Assembly (NCBI RefSeq): GCF_003026285.1
Contig: NZ_PYOD01000001.1
Coordinates: 186,001-250,000 of the forward strand
Length of the DNA: 64,000 nt
Direction of reading: 5' to 3'
DNA from: Photobacterium profundum
Lineage (GTDB): Bacteria > Pseudomonadota > Gammaproteobacteria > Enterobacterales > Vibrionaceae
Below the pieces are notes generated by a model that searched no databases, was not told the DNA's origin, and saw only the letters and a list, made by a program, of their open reading frames with translations. This document shows, piece after piece, positions 49,428-58,639 of this stretch (the stretch's first letter is position 1; every line of letters begins with the position of its first letter). The translations under genes and the position numbers were made by a program.

Positions 49428-50876
49428 TTACACATCGTACGTGGTAGATGCCGTATCACCACCGGTACCTGTCCAGTTCGTATGGAAGAACTGACCACGA
49501 GGTTGATCTAAGCGCTCATACGTGTGCGCACCGAAGTAGTCTCGTTGTGCTTGAATCATGTTGGCAGGTAGACGGCCTGTTGTGTAACCATCAAGGAAAG
49601 TTAATGCTGATGTCATTGTTGGCATAGGCAAACCCACTTCCATTGCTTTCGCAGCCACTTTACGCCATGCCGGTAAGCTATCGACCAAGATATCTTTAAA
49701 GTATTGATCAGTACCCAAGAACTTAATATCAGGTGTCGCCTCGTATGCATCACGAATGTTGCCCAAGAAAGCACTTCGAATAATACAACCGCCACGCCAC
49801 ATAAGTGCTACGTTACCGTAGTTCAGTGACCAATTATTTTCTTCTGAGGCTTCACGAATCAACATGAAACCTTGTGCGTAAGAAATGATTTTTGATGCAA
49901 GCAGTGCCTGACGCAATGCATCAACCCACTCTTTCTTATCGCCATCAATTGGTTGAATGGTTTTACCAAATAACGCTTCAGCTTCAACACGCTGATCTTT
50001 AATTGAAGACAGACAACGCGCAAACACAGATTCAGTGATTAGCGTTAACGGTATACCAAGGTCGAGTGCGTTGATACCCGTCCATTTACCAGTACCCTTT
50101 TGACCTGCCGTATCAAGAATTTTCTCTAGCAGCGGCTCGCCATCTTCATCACGGTAACCTAAAATATCTGCTGTAATTTCAACTAAGTAACTATTGAGTT
50201 CAGTGTCATTCCACTCTTTAAAGATTGCTTGCATCTCATCATAAGATAGCCCTAAGCCTTCTTTCATGAAGTGGTATGCTTCACTGATTAACTGCATATC
50301 ACCGTATTCGATACCATTGTGTACCATTTTAACAAAGTGACCTGAACCATCTTTGCCGACCCAATCACAACACGCCTCACCTTGATCGGTTTTTGCAGAG
50401 ATTGCTTGAAAAATAGGCTTAACATGTGGCCAAGCTTCAGGAGAACCGCCTGGCATAATGGAAGGCCCAAATCGAGCACCTTCTTCACCACCCGATACAC
50501 CCGTACCGACGAAGTAAATACCTTTTGCTTCTAAATCCGCGACGCGACGGTTAGTGTCTGGGTAATTAGAATTACCACCATCAATAATGATGTCGCCTTT
50601 ATCTAATAAAGGCACCAGACGATCAATGAAATGATCAACCACATCACCAGCACGTACCATCAGCATTACTTTACGGGGTGCTTCTAACTTTGCTACAAGG
50701 TCTTCTAACGACGTTGCACCAATAATGTTTGTGTCTTTCGCTGGACCGGCTAAAAATTCATCCACTTTCGCGACGGTTCGATTAAACGCTACGACTTTAA
50801 AGCCGTGATCGTTCATGTTTAAAATCAGATTCTGACCCATTACAGCCAAACCGATTACACCAATATCACCTTTCAT
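49428..50876 (-). CDS. gnd: 6-Phosphogluconate dehydrogenase, decarboxylating
   Basis: Oxidises 6-phosphogluconate to ribulose 5-phosphate and CO2 with NADP, the last step of the oxidative pentose-phosphate branch. The 482-residue protein starts MKGDIGVIGLAVMGQNL with the Rossmann loop GLAVMG; VSGGEEGARFGPSIMPGG and the C-terminal FGAHTYERLD are family signatures. Of two adjacent ATGs the second (50876) is six bases from GGAG, which gives the usual family length. It follows pgl after 11 bases and ends the operon. Confidence 0.97.
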   Translation of the reverse strand: MKGDIGVIGLAVMGQNLILNMNDHGFKVVAFNRTVAKVDEFLAGPAKDTNIIGATSLEDLVAKLEAPRKVMLMVRAGDVVDHFIDRLVPLLDKGDIIIDGGNSNYPDTNRRVADLEAKGIYFVGTGVSGGEEGARFGPSIMPGGSPEAWPHVKPIFQAISAKTDQGEACCDWVGKDGSGHFVKMVHNGIEYGDMQLISEAYHFMKEGLGLSYDEMQAIFKEWNDTELNSYLVEITADILGYRDEDGEPLLEKILDTAGQKGTGKWTGINALDLGIPLTLITESVFARCLSSIKDQRVEAEALFGKTIQPIDGDKKEWVDALRQALLASKIISYAQGFMLIREASEENNWSLNYGNVALMWRGGCIIRSAFLGNIRDAYEATPDIKFLGTDQYFKDILVDSLPAWRKVAAKAMEVGLPMPTMTSALTFLDGYTTGRLPANMIQAQRDYFGAHTYERLDQPRGQFFHTNWTGTGGDTASTTYDV

Positions 50877-50887
50877 CATACTCTCCT

Positions 50888-51604
50888 TTACACTAGCGCT
50901 TTGGCTGCGTCTGAATCTAAAAACCATTCTGTTTGACCGTGTACGGCCTTAACTTTTGCTGCAGGATATGGCAATGCTTCTGCTGGTTGATCATTAATTT
51001 CTTTGATGACACCAGCTTTACTTGTACCCAATACTAAATACGTAATGCGATCGGCATTTTTAAGCAAACGTGCCGTTTTTGAAATACGCAACTGACCACT
51101 TTCAGGATGTGCTGCAATCACTGTCAGTGCTGTGTCATTGAAGTTTGTTTGGTTCGGGAATAATGATGCAGTATGCCCATCGGTTCCCATTCCAAGTAAA
51201 ATCCAATCAAACGCAGGTAAACCATTTTTATGCGAAATCACAGCATCCATCTCAGCAGCTAAACGTGCCGATTCTTGCTCTGGTTCATCTTCACCACGAA
51301 TGCGATGAATATTCGCACTTGGCAATGCTATATGTTTAAACAACAGTTCGTTTGCTTCACCAAAGTTACTTTCGGCATCAGTCGGTTCAACACAACGCTC
51401 ATCACCCCACCAAAAATGCAGGTTATTCCATACAATCTGTTCAGCAAATGGAGATTGCGTTAATGTCTTGAATAATAATTTCGGCGTACTACCACCAGAT
51501 AGTGAAATATGAACTGGTCGTCCTTCTTGGCTTAATGCCAACATTGTTTTAGCTAACGATTGTACTACCTGAACGGGGGTTTCAAATACGTTATAATTCA
51601 TCAT
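50888..51604 (-). CDS. pgl: 6-Phosphogluconolactonase
   Basis: Hydrolyses 6-phosphogluconolactone to 6-phosphogluconate, between Zwf and Gnd. The protein (238 residues) is of the DevB/NagB-like type: HISLSGGSTPKLL near residue 35, WWGDERCV with the catalytic region, and LGMGTDGHTASLFPN. This type is unlike the beta-propeller Pgl of E. coli. Two adjacent ATGs (51604, 51601) could both start it; it begins two bases after the zwf stop, so translation is coupled. Confidence 0.94.
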   Translation of the reverse strand: MMNYNVFETPVQVVQSLAKTMLALSQEGRPVHISLSGGSTPKLLFKTLTQSPFAEQIVWNNLHFWWGDERCVEPTDAESNFGEANELLFKHIALPSANIHRIRGEDEPEQESARLAAEMDAVISHKNGLPAFDWILLGMGTDGHTASLFPNQTNFNDTALTVIAAHPESGQLRISKTARLLKNADRITYLVLGTSKAGVIKEINDQPAEALPYPAAKVKAVHGQTEWFLDSDAAKALV

Positions 51605-51606
51605 GG

Positions 51607-53106
51607 CTATAACTCGCAATAGTCAGTATTAGTCAAGTTTTTGCACGGAAAGCGCCATTGACGTTCGTCACCATCTAATAACTCATCCGCTTCTTTCGGC
51701 CCCCACGTACCCGCCGCATAACCGAATAAATGTTCAGGATTTTCTTTATACTCAAGAATAGGTTGAACAAATTTCCAACATGCTTTTACAGCGTCAGTAC
51801 GAGCAAATAACGTCGCGTCACCCTTCATACAATCAAGTAATAAACGCTCATATGCAGTAAGCATGTTCGTTTCTTCTAAATCACCGTAATGGAAATCCAT
51901 CGAAACTTCTTCTGCTTCAAAACCAGCTCCTGGTTTTTTCAAACCGAAGCTCATTAGAATACCTTCATCGGGTTGAATGCGAATAATCAGCTTATTCTCT
52001 GGCGCATTGGTGCCGAATACTGGATGTGGTGTTTTCTTAAAGTGAATGACCACTTCCGTCACACGAGTGGGTAAACGCTTACCAGTACGAACGTAAAATG
52101 GTACGCCATTCCAACGCCAGTTCTGGATAAACATCTTCATACCGACATACGTTTCCGTTCGAGAATCATCAGCTACACCATGCTCTTCTCGGTATCCTGG
52201 TAAATGATCGCCTCTTATCGTAGAATCGGTGTATTGCCCTAGCACGAGGTTTTCTTTCAAATCTTTGTCTGACAAAGGCTGAAAGCTTTGCATAACCTTT
52301 ACAACTTCATCACGAATAGAATCTGCATTGATTGCCGCTGGCGATTCCATTCCAACCATAGCAAGTACTTGAAGTAAATGATTTTGAAACATATCACGTA
52401 CAGCACCTGCGCCATCGTAATAACCACCTCGCTCTTCTACACCTAAAGATTCAGCTGCCGTGATCTCAACGTATTCAATGAAATTACGGTTCCATAGTGG
52501 TTCAAACATCCCGTTAGCAAAACGAAATACAAGAAGGTTTTGTACCGTTTCTTTGCCCAAGTAGTGGTCAATACGGTAAATTTGCTGCTCTTTGAAATGC
52601 GCATGAATACGTTCATCAAGCTCGTTGGCTGATGCTAAATCGTAACCAAATGGCTTTTCAACAATAAGGTTTTTCCAACCTTGCGTTTCGTCATTTAAGC
52701 CATGTGCGCCCAAACACTCAGGAATAACACCATACAAGCTTGGTGGGGTTGCCAAGTAATAAACAGTGTTACCTTGGGTATGATGCTTATTATTCAAATC
52801 ACCCAAACGTTGCTTTAGCAGCGCATATTCAGCCACTTCTGATGTATTCAATGCTTGGTAATATAAATGTTCACAAAACGTAGTCAGCGTTTCTTCGCTT
52901 ACCTTTTCTGTTTCCGTTAATGATTTTTTGAGTTTTTCACGGAATTCTTGGTCACTGTACGCAGTGCGACTTACGCCTAAAATTGCAAAATCTTCTGGTA
53001 ATAACCCATTAGCATAAAGATGATAAAATGCTGGAATCAATTTTCGGTGAGTCAAATCGCCTGACGCACCAAAAATAACAATCGCGTTATTTTCTGGCTT
53101 AACCAT
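51607..53106 (-). CDS. zwf: Glucose-6-phosphate 1-dehydrogenase
   Basis: Oxidises glucose 6-phosphate to the lactone with NADP, the entry to the oxidative pentose-phosphate branch and a main NADPH source. The 499-residue protein has the nucleotide loop [13 protein letters not shown] near residue 11, the catalytic site IDHYLGKE near 179, and EKPFGYDL before it. First gene of zwf-pgl-gnd on the minus strand. NADPH made here would also feed OleD and the ketoreductase and enoyl reductase of the Pfa complex, although no direct link in regulation is visible. Confidence 0.97.
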   Translation of the reverse strand: MVKPENNAIVIFGASGDLTHRKLIPAFYHLYANGLLPEDFAILGVSRTAYSDQEFREKLKKSLTETEKVSEETLTTFCEHLYYQALNTSEVAEYALLKQRLGDLNNKHHTQGNTVYYLATPPSLYGVIPECLGAHGLNDETQGWKNLIVEKPFGYDLASANELDERIHAHFKEQQIYRIDHYLGKETVQNLLVFRFANGMFEPLWNRNFIEYVEITAAESLGVEERGGYYDGAGAVRDMFQNHLLQVLAMVGMESPAAINADSIRDEVVKVMQSFQPLSDKDLKENLVLGQYTDSTIRGDHLPGYREEHGVADDSRTETYVGMKMFIQNWRWNGVPFYVRTGKRLPTRVTEVVIHFKKTPHPVFGTNAPENKLIIRIQPDEGILMSFGLKKPGAGFEAEEVSMDFHYGDLEETNMLTAYERLLLDCMKGDATLFARTDAVKACWKFVQPILEYKENPEHLFGYAAGTWGPKEADELLDGDERQWRFPCKNLTNTDYCEL

Positions 53107-53355
53107 ATAATTTTCCCATTTAACACAGATCGACGATCTGAGGTAGCAATCAGTTTTGCTGGCTGTTCAAGATGTTAGCATTTATGCTTTTCAGTGATAT
53201 TCGGTATTACCTATCGTATTAATAGGCAAAACCTTAAACTGTATGAAGCTTAGTCAAAAACGGTTGCAACCACATGTTTTCCAAACCCACCGATTAAAGT
53301 CATTTATCAGCGCAGTGCTTTATCTTTTATAAAGTAACGATGGTAACAACAAGCA
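53107..53355. other. Upstream region of zwf
   Basis: No gene seen. The region is expected to hold the zwf promoter on the minus strand, but I could not single out a convincing one. Confidence 0.3.
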
Positions 53356-53400
53356 ATTAATTGATCGCAATCTTAAATAGCCTACTTATGATCAATTAAT
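53356..53400 (+). promoter_or_regulatory. Widely spaced perfect inverted repeat, possible promoter of a small RNA
   Basis: ATTAATTGATC (53356-53366) and GATCAATTAAT (53390-53400) are perfect 11-base inverted repeats 34 bases apart centre to centre. The left arm leads into TTGATCGCAATCTT, which matches the FNR consensus at eight of ten positions. The dyad is not inside any gene and lies before the predicted small RNA. Confidence 0.4.
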
Positions 53401-53404
53401 AGTG

Positions 53405-53570
53405 AGAATATATAGACTCAAAACGTCTGAAAACTTGCTTGAAAGCTGTGATCCCGTTAACATTATCGTCAACTGATGGCGACGAGGCATAAAACTGCTG
53501 AATTTTCAGCGTTACTCGTAATATAAACGCCCAATATTTTGAAAAGCCTGCTTGTTAAGCAGGCTTTTTC
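53405..53570 (+). ncRNA. Candidate small RNA ending in a strong terminator
   Basis: A perfect 12 bp rho-independent terminator (53542-53568) follows a stretch without open frames on the plus strand, and the nearest plus-strand gene upstream is far away, so the terminator must end some other transcript. The preceding 150 bases include GCTGAATTTTCAGC, a compact hairpin, and AT-rich single-stranded-looking parts. The 5' end is guessed from a TAATAG/TATATA region after the dyad at 53356-53400. An alternative is a leader attenuator of the downstream SEC-C gene. Confidence 0.35.
53542..53570 (+). terminator. Strong rho-independent terminator upstream of the SEC-C gene
   Basis: AAAAGCCTGCTT and AAGCAGGCTTTT pair perfectly around GTT, followed by a T-run. 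There is no plus-strand gene directly before it. Confidence 0.9.
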
Positions 53571-53644
53571 TATTAACACCTTACTCAAATTTCCCATCTG
53601 CTTTTAAGATCAAATGGGCAAATGCGTGTATACAGGAAATCGTA

Positions 53645-53977
53645 ATGTCTAAATTTTTCTTTAAAGGCCGCATTGAAAAAAAACCTAAGCACTCAAGCTG
53701 TGGTTACAACACTAAGCGTGAAGCTAAGCCTGGTACAGAAGAGAACCCAATTTCTGTTATCGTACAAACTGCAGCACGTAAACTAGAAGTTGAAGCAATT
53801 CTAGAAGAGAACACGTTATTCGCAACAATCGAAGTAAACGCTGACGTTGAAGAAAACATTGTTGATTTAAACGGCTTACTGAATAAGCCTAAAACAACAA
53901 CCTTCGAAAAAACACCTAACCGTAATGACCCTTGTTCATGCGGCAGTGGTAAAAAATTCAAGAAGTGTTGCGGTTAA
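53645..53977 (+). CDS. SEC-C metal-binding motif protein, PBPRA1643-type
   Basis: Small protein of 110 residues ending in an SEC-C zinc-binding motif, PNRNDPCSCGSGKKFKKCCG, the same module found at the C-terminus of SecA and in many unrelated proteins. The N-terminal 80 residues (KFFFKGRIEKKPKHSSCGYN...) correspond to a family named after a P. profundum locus and spread in marine gammaproteobacteria; its role is unknown. A binding role to ribosome, nascent chain or zinc is possible by analogy with other SEC-C proteins. The ATG at 53645 has AGGAA eight bases upstream; the longer open frame starts inside the terminator and is not used. Confidence 0.85.
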   Translation: MSKFFFKGRIEKKPKHSSCGYNTKREAKPGTEENPISVIVQTAARKLEVEAILEENTLFATIEVNADVEENIVDLNGLLNKPKTTTFEKTPNRNDPCSCGSGKKFKKCCG

Positions 53978-54136
53978 TATTAGACCTGCAACTTCGCTGT
54001 TCAAAGCGTAATAAATACAAATCTATTATGTTTTTTTATCAGTATCCATATTATACGCGCTAGGGATTCACACACTTTGTCAGTTGTAATCCCCTGCGTA
54101 TAATCCCGCTTCAATTTTTCGGTTAAGATGTACATT

Positions 54137-54610
54137 ATGAGCAAAAAAAGTAAAGGTTACACTTGCATAGGTCTGTTTAATCCAAAGACACCAGAAAATG
54201 TTGGCTCTGTTCTACGCGCGTCTGGCTGTTATGGTGTTAACTCTGTTTTTTATACTGGCACACGCTATGACCTTGCTAAGCAATTTTGTACCGATACGAA
54301 AAATGTCATCAATAATATTCCACTGATTGGTGTTAAAGAGTTAAAAGACATCATTCCTGTTGGTTGTACGCCAGTTGCTGTTGATCTGATAGAAGGCGCA
54401 AAGCCACTACCAGAATATAAGCACCCTGAGCGTGCATTCTATATTTTTGGACCTGAAGACGGTACGTTAAAAAAAGAGATTACAGATTTTTGTCGCGATA
54501 CGATTTATGTACCCACCAAAGGTTGCATGAATTTAGCTGCTGCAGTAAATGTTATCCTTTATGACCGCATGGCTAAAATTGAAAGAGGTGAAGAGTTTTC
54601 TAACCACTAG
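54137..54610 (+). CDS. SpoU/TrmH-family RNA 2'-O-methyltransferase
   Basis: Cytoplasmic SAM-dependent RNA methyltransferase of the knotted SPOUT fold, 157 residues. Family motif 1 is NPKTPENVGSVLRAS near residue 16, motif 2 is YIFGPEDGTLKKE near 107, and motif 3 is VPTKGCMNLAAAVNVILYD near 130, where the Asn-Leu-Ala-Ala part forms the SAM-binding knot. The size fits a minimal TrmL-like protein without an RNA-binding extension, but the target (tRNA or rRNA) cannot be told from sequence. An ATG three codons upstream is possible; 54137 gives the better spacing to AAG in the leader. Confidence 0.88.
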   Translation: MSKKSKGYTCIGLFNPKTPENVGSVLRASGCYGVNSVFYTGTRYDLAKQFCTDTKNVINNIPLIGVKELKDIIPVGCTPVAVDLIEGAKPLPEYKHPERAFYIFGPEDGTLKKEITDFCRDTIYVPTKGCMNLAAAVNVILYDRMAKIERGEEFSNH

Positions 54611-54619
54611 AAGGCTTTT

Positions 54620-54934
54620 AAAAACCACCTTGTATCTGAATTGATTATAAATTTCATATACCCAAGCCACCTCAATATGCAGGATTCAGAGTGACATCAG
54701 CGTATTTAATTCAAGGTAAATGTGTGTAGGAATGGCATTCCCTTTCAAGCACATTTGACACAGAAGTAGATATGCTGAATCGCTCCCGAAGGGCGAGTTT
54801 TGCTGTGCTCTATGCGGTGTTACTTATTTTCAACGTAGAATGACTAGGTCTATAAATAAGTGCCTTGCCTAAAGCTCAGCAAATTCTCGCTGAAACGAGC
54901 ATCTTGAGGTAACTTGGGTATACAAGGTGGTTTT
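54620..54934. terminator. Apparent bidirectional terminator split by an inserted repeat element
   Basis: AAAACCACCTTGTA (54621-54634) and TACAAGGTGGTTTT (54921-54934) are perfect inverted repeats, the shape of a shared terminator between the convergent methyltransferase and cyclase genes, but they are separated by about 286 bases, almost all of it the repeat element at 54657-54922. Without the element the loop would be about 20 bases. Confidence 0.55.
54657..54922. repeat. Miniature inverted-repeat element, copy 1 (266 bp)
   Basis: The ends TATACCCAAGCCACCTCAA and TTGAGGTAACTTGGGTATA are inverted repeats matching at 17 of 19 positions. The interior is closely similar along its whole length to the element at 61349-61612 in the same orientation, including GGAATGGCATTCC-type and CGCTGAAACGAGC stretches. 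No coding frame of note. Confidence 0.85.
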
Positions 54935-54946
54935 GTTGTATTAAGG

Positions 54947-57049
54947 CTAATCACTGCCATTGCTACGATAGGCTTGTTTATCTTTGTACATCGCTTTATC
55001 AGCTGCTTGGAACATCTTTTCAGGGAGCATCTCTTCACTGCTCAGCCAGCCTTGCGCAAAATGAATTGGCAATAACTCGCCCGTTTCTATCTGCGTAAAG
55101 GAATTTCCTCGAATACTTTCTAGACGAGCTGCCAAGTGACGACAAGCTTGATCACTACCTTCTTCTAACAGAATTGCGAATTCATCACCACCTAAACGGT
55201 AGACTCTATCTGTTTGACGACAAGCCCCGATCAATAATTCTGATACTGCTTTTAGTAATTCATCACCCACATAATGACCAAATTCATCATTAACTTGTTT
55301 AAGTTTATTTACATCAATAATAAATAAACCAAATTGTCGTTCAGGGTAACGCTTTAATCGATCTGTATAATTATTAAAATCGTTATCAAATGCTTTTCTA
55401 TTGGGTAACTCAGTTAGTGCGTCGGTTACGGCAATACGTTCAAGTTCAGCGTTCAACATTCGTCCTTCAATTACTGAGGAAAGTTGACGTGCAAACAGTG
55501 AAACAATTTCGAAGTCAGTTCTTGCTAACTTCTTATTTTTCATTACAAGGCATCCTAGCAATTGGCCTGAAGAGTCAATTAAATTAAAACAGTGCAATAA
55601 TTTAATCTCAGGAACAAAAAAGTACTCTGTTTTATTTTGAACTGCATCCACTTTAGCTAACGCAGACTCAATAATACCGTCTGATTGCCACTGGTCATTA
55701 TCGAGCTTATTCAATTTCAGCGCCCAGTCAGCTTCAGGGTACAGGCTTGAAACCTGAAACAATACAACTGATTTAATATCATCTTGTTGCATCTTGGAGC
55801 TAAACGCCAATAAGGATTTCAATATGTCACGGCGTCTTTCTTCTCGCTCAAGCGATAGCGTTAGCTCTTCTGTTTTCTCTTCTACTTTTTTTTCTAATTT
55901 GTCATTAAAGTTGATCAGCTGACGATTATATTTTTCTTTCTGGTTATTAGCCTGTTTTAGCTCTGTATTTTTTGAGGCTAAATCTTCAAGCTGCTCTTCA
56001 ATCGTTGTTGCCATTTCATGAAATAGCTCCCCGACTTGATAGAATTCTGAAAAGCGCAACTTACGCTCACGCTGATCATAATCACCACGAGAGTACGACC
56101 TTACCATTACCATCAAAGCAGCCAGTGGGCGCGTTACCCAACGGTAGGTTATCGCTGCACCAAATATGCCAACAATAACCATACAGATACCCACAATAGA
56201 AATAATCTGAAGCGAATGGGTAAACTTATCCTCTTCCGGTTTTTTATCCATCGAGATCTTAATCTCGTATTCAAGCGGATTCGAAATTAAATCACTGTCT
56301 ATTTTAATTTTTTGGTTTAACGTTAGTAGCCCGTTGCTCCCCAAAGACCCATCTGATTTAATATTCAATATTTCTCTTTCATTACGTAAAAACGTAACCT
56401 TTTCATCGCCAGTCAAATACATTCTCAACATTTGACTAATATTTTCAGTCGGAATGACTACAATTAAATACCCAACAGGTTTTCTTTTCAGCCCACTAGA
56501 TAATACTGAAGAGTAAATAGGGTCAACAACAATAAGCCCATCATCAGAGGGGTTCTCTTCATCTAAAACGAGATCTTTATCTACATAAGTAAATAGCCAT
56601 TGATAGCCGTTTTCTAACAATTTTTTTTCGTACTGATCATCGAGATAGCGCTTTATCTTACTGAAGCTATTTTGACCTGAAATTCCGTTGTAATTCTCAA
56701 CCTCTTCCCAGTCGCTATCAATCAAATAAGCAGCCTCAACTAACGGCACCTTTCTCACTAACGAATCTAATGTTTCACGTACGTGGCTAGTGAGAAAAAA
56801 GTCATCCATCGCTTGAACTAACAAGCGATCTCTAGAGAGTACATCTAAGCTGGTTGATAAAACATAAAAACGATAATTGAATTCCTGCTTTAGTGTATTG
56901 CTTAAGCGCTCAAGTTTTTCTCGCTGATAATTGGTTTCAATTTCAGTCTGCTGTTTAAGTAGTAGCCCACCAACAATCACCGCAGGTATCACTGCGATAA
57001 GTATCATTAATGATGCAAGAGAATACTTCAGGCGTAATTTCATTTTCAT
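54947..57049 (-). CDS. Membrane diguanylate cyclase with periplasmic sensor, HAMP and GGDEF domains
   Basis: Predicted to make cyclic di-GMP in response to a periplasmic signal. The 700 residues form a first membrane segment (about 12-30), a periplasmic Cache-like domain of about 250 residues, a second membrane segment (about 285-308), a HAMP domain, a coiled coil (about 365-410), a GAF-like region (about 420-530), and a GGDEF domain with intact RLGGDEFAILLEE near 618. RQTD lies five residues before GGDEF, so the inhibitory I-site is also intact. The ATG at 57049 overlaps the stop of the upstream solute-binding protein gene as ATGA, tying the two in one operon and suggesting that the binding protein delivers the signal. 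No EAL domain is present. Confidence 0.9.
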   Translation of the reverse strand: MKMKLRLKYSLASLMILIAVIPAVIVGGLLLKQQTEIETNYQREKLERLSNTLKQEFNYRFYVLSTSLDVLSRDRLLVQAMDDFFLTSHVRETLDSLVRKVPLVEAAYLIDSDWEEVENYNGISGQNSFSKIKRYLDDQYEKKLLENGYQWLFTYVDKDLVLDEENPSDDGLIVVDPIYSSVLSSGLKRKPVGYLIVVIPTENISQMLRMYLTGDEKVTFLRNEREILNIKSDGSLGSNGLLTLNQKIKIDSDLISNPLEYEIKISMDKKPEEDKFTHSLQIISIVGICMVIVGIFGAAITYRWVTRPLAALMVMVRSYSRGDYDQRERKLRFSEFYQVGELFHEMATTIEEQLEDLASKNTELKQANNQKEKYNRQLINFNDKLEKKVEEKTEELTLSLEREERRRDILKSLLAFSSKMQQDDIKSVVLFQVSSLYPEADWALKLNKLDNDQWQSDGIIESALAKVDAVQNKTEYFFVPEIKLLHCFNLIDSSGQLLGCLVMKNKKLARTDFEIVSLFARQLSSVIEGRMLNAELERIAVTDALTELPNRKAFDNDFNNYTDRLKRYPERQFGLFIIDVNKLKQVNDEFGHYVGDELLKAVSELLIGACRQTDRVYRLGGDEFAILLEEGSDQACRHLAARLESIRGNSFTQIETGELLPIHFAQGWLSSEEMLPEKMFQAADKAMYKDKQAYRSNGSD

Positions 57050-58233
57050 CGTAACCGCTTGCTCTGTTTATTAGCGACCTTCTGCATGTACTGTGCTGAT
57101 TCTTTCGCTGATAAACCATTTCTAAACCGTTGATAACCTTTTTCCATTGCAGCCCAAACAATAGCCATGTTTGTTTCCGATGACATCGGCTTAGCAAATT
57201 GTAATTGCTGTAATAACACTAATTCATCACCCTTTGCTTGAGAAACAACCTGTTGAAATAAAGCTTGATGAACAGGTAATAAATGATAATTTTGGTAGAC
57301 CCACTTTTGATTATCTTCACGCTGAACAAAAGTTAGGAAAGCTGCAATTCTATTTTCCCTCTCACTGTTTTTTGTCAATTTACCAGGAAGGGTAAAGACA
57401 AACGTACTTTTCATTGAATACATAGGTTTGCTGTTAAGTGTTGGTAACAATGCAACACCTAAATCATCACCCATTTCATCTTTTAAGTCTTGATATGCCC
57501 AATCACCATTAATTGCATAAGCTTCTTCACCTTTAATCAAGCGTTGCTGGGAGCAATTATAATTGCATTTTTTATCAACAACTTGCTGAACAGATAGCTG
57601 TTGATAGTAATCAAGTGCTTCAACCATTTCAGGTGTATCTAAAGTAATCATATCACCATCTAGTGGTTGCCCATTAAAAGCGAATAGAAATGGCATGAAA
57701 AAGTACATATCAGTATAATTCCAGCCAATTGGCATAAGATTATCATCTCGATATTGCTGAGATGTTTTTATAAGTTCTTGCCAACTAGCTACGGGTTCTT
57801 CGACAAACTTTTTATTATAAAACAACATTAGGTGGTTACCTTGTATAACAGGCACCCCCCAATAAGCATCATCGACTTTAGCCGTTTTTAATGCATCTTC
57901 GCTAAGGTCAGTACTCAACCACGGTTTCAAAACTGGCTCTAATCGCATTTGCTGGTAAAGCCCCAAAAAATCAGACGGTACTAAAGCAAGATCCGGCACG
58001 CCACCGTATTGAGCCCCTAGCAAAAGTTCTGCTTTAATTTTACTCGGCTTAAACTGGACTAACGACACTTGAATGCCAGTTTCTTGTTCAAAACGCTGCA
58101 CTAAACCTTCAACAAATCGTGATGACTGATGTGAATACCAAATAGTAATATCTGCCGCAAAAGCGGATTGTGAGGAAAGAGTGCCTAGTATTAAGGCGAC
58201 TAACATCAATATAAAACGGCGAAAAACGATCAA
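57046..58233 (-). CDS. Periplasmic extracellular solute-binding protein, sugar-type (family 1)
   Basis: Substrate-binding protein of the MalE/UgpB class, 395 residues from a TTG start. The N-terminus IVFRRFILMLVALILG followed by SSQSAFA is a signal peptide with cleavage before ADITIWYSH, the typical first strand of the family; LLLGAQYGGVPDLALVPSDF and ...EEAYAINGDWAYQDL are further family features. The TTG at 58233 has AGAGG eight bases upstream; a frame extending to 58266 adds non-signal residues. No permease or ATPase gene is near; instead the next gene, overlapping by four bases, is a diguanylate cyclase with a periplasmic domain. It is therefore more likely a sensor partner than a transport component. 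The ligand is unknown. Confidence 0.86.
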   Translation of the reverse strand: MIVFRRFILMLVALILGTLSSQSAFAADITIWYSHQSSRFVEGLVQRFEQETGIQVSLVQFKPSKIKAELLLGAQYGGVPDLALVPSDFLGLYQQMRLEPVLKPWLSTDLSEDALKTAKVDDAYWGVPVIQGNHLMLFYNKKFVEEPVASWQELIKTSQQYRDDNLMPIGWNYTDMYFFMPFLFAFNGQPLDGDMITLDTPEMVEALDYYQQLSVQQVVDKKCNYNCSQQRLIKGEEAYAINGDWAYQDLKDEMGDDLGVALLPTLNSKPMYSMKSTFVFTLPGKLTKNSERENRIAAFLTFVQREDNQKWVYQNYHLLPVHQALFQQVVSQAKGDELVLLQQLQFAKPMSSETNMAIVWAAMEKGYQRFRNGLSAKESAQYMQKVANKQSKRLR

Positions 58234-58639
58234 CTCACACGCCTCTAAAAAGGAACCATCGGTCAAATGACCATAAAAACGGCATAAACGCCTATTTATT
58301 TAAACACTTAGACTACCATTTTTTATACAGTATCACTCTAAGTTATAGACGAAAAGTACAGAAACACGTGTACCACATAGTTAACATTACCACTATCAAG
58401 ATTATCCTCTACCATTTTATAAATTATCATGTAGAAGATGAAACTAATCACATAAGGAACAGTCTTTATACCCAAGTCACGATAATGAATTAAGTACGAC
58501 TCTTTCGTTAAATAGTCTACTTTCAATGCTATTTATGCATTGAACTAATACCACGTTTTTACATTTTTAAATGGATTTAAGAGATACCATTTATTTCACA
58601 CTTAAATCATGATTTCTATAAAACAAAGAAAGTAATAAA

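Noticed and set aside
58467..58476. TATACCCAAG sequence resembling one end of the repeat elements
   Set aside because: No partner end lies within 500 bases, so it may be chance or a solo remnant; not called an element.
58338..58526. A 62-codon minus-strand frame with a hydrophobic stretch
   Set aside because: Very AT-rich, no ribosome binding site, and its hydrophobic look follows from the base composition.
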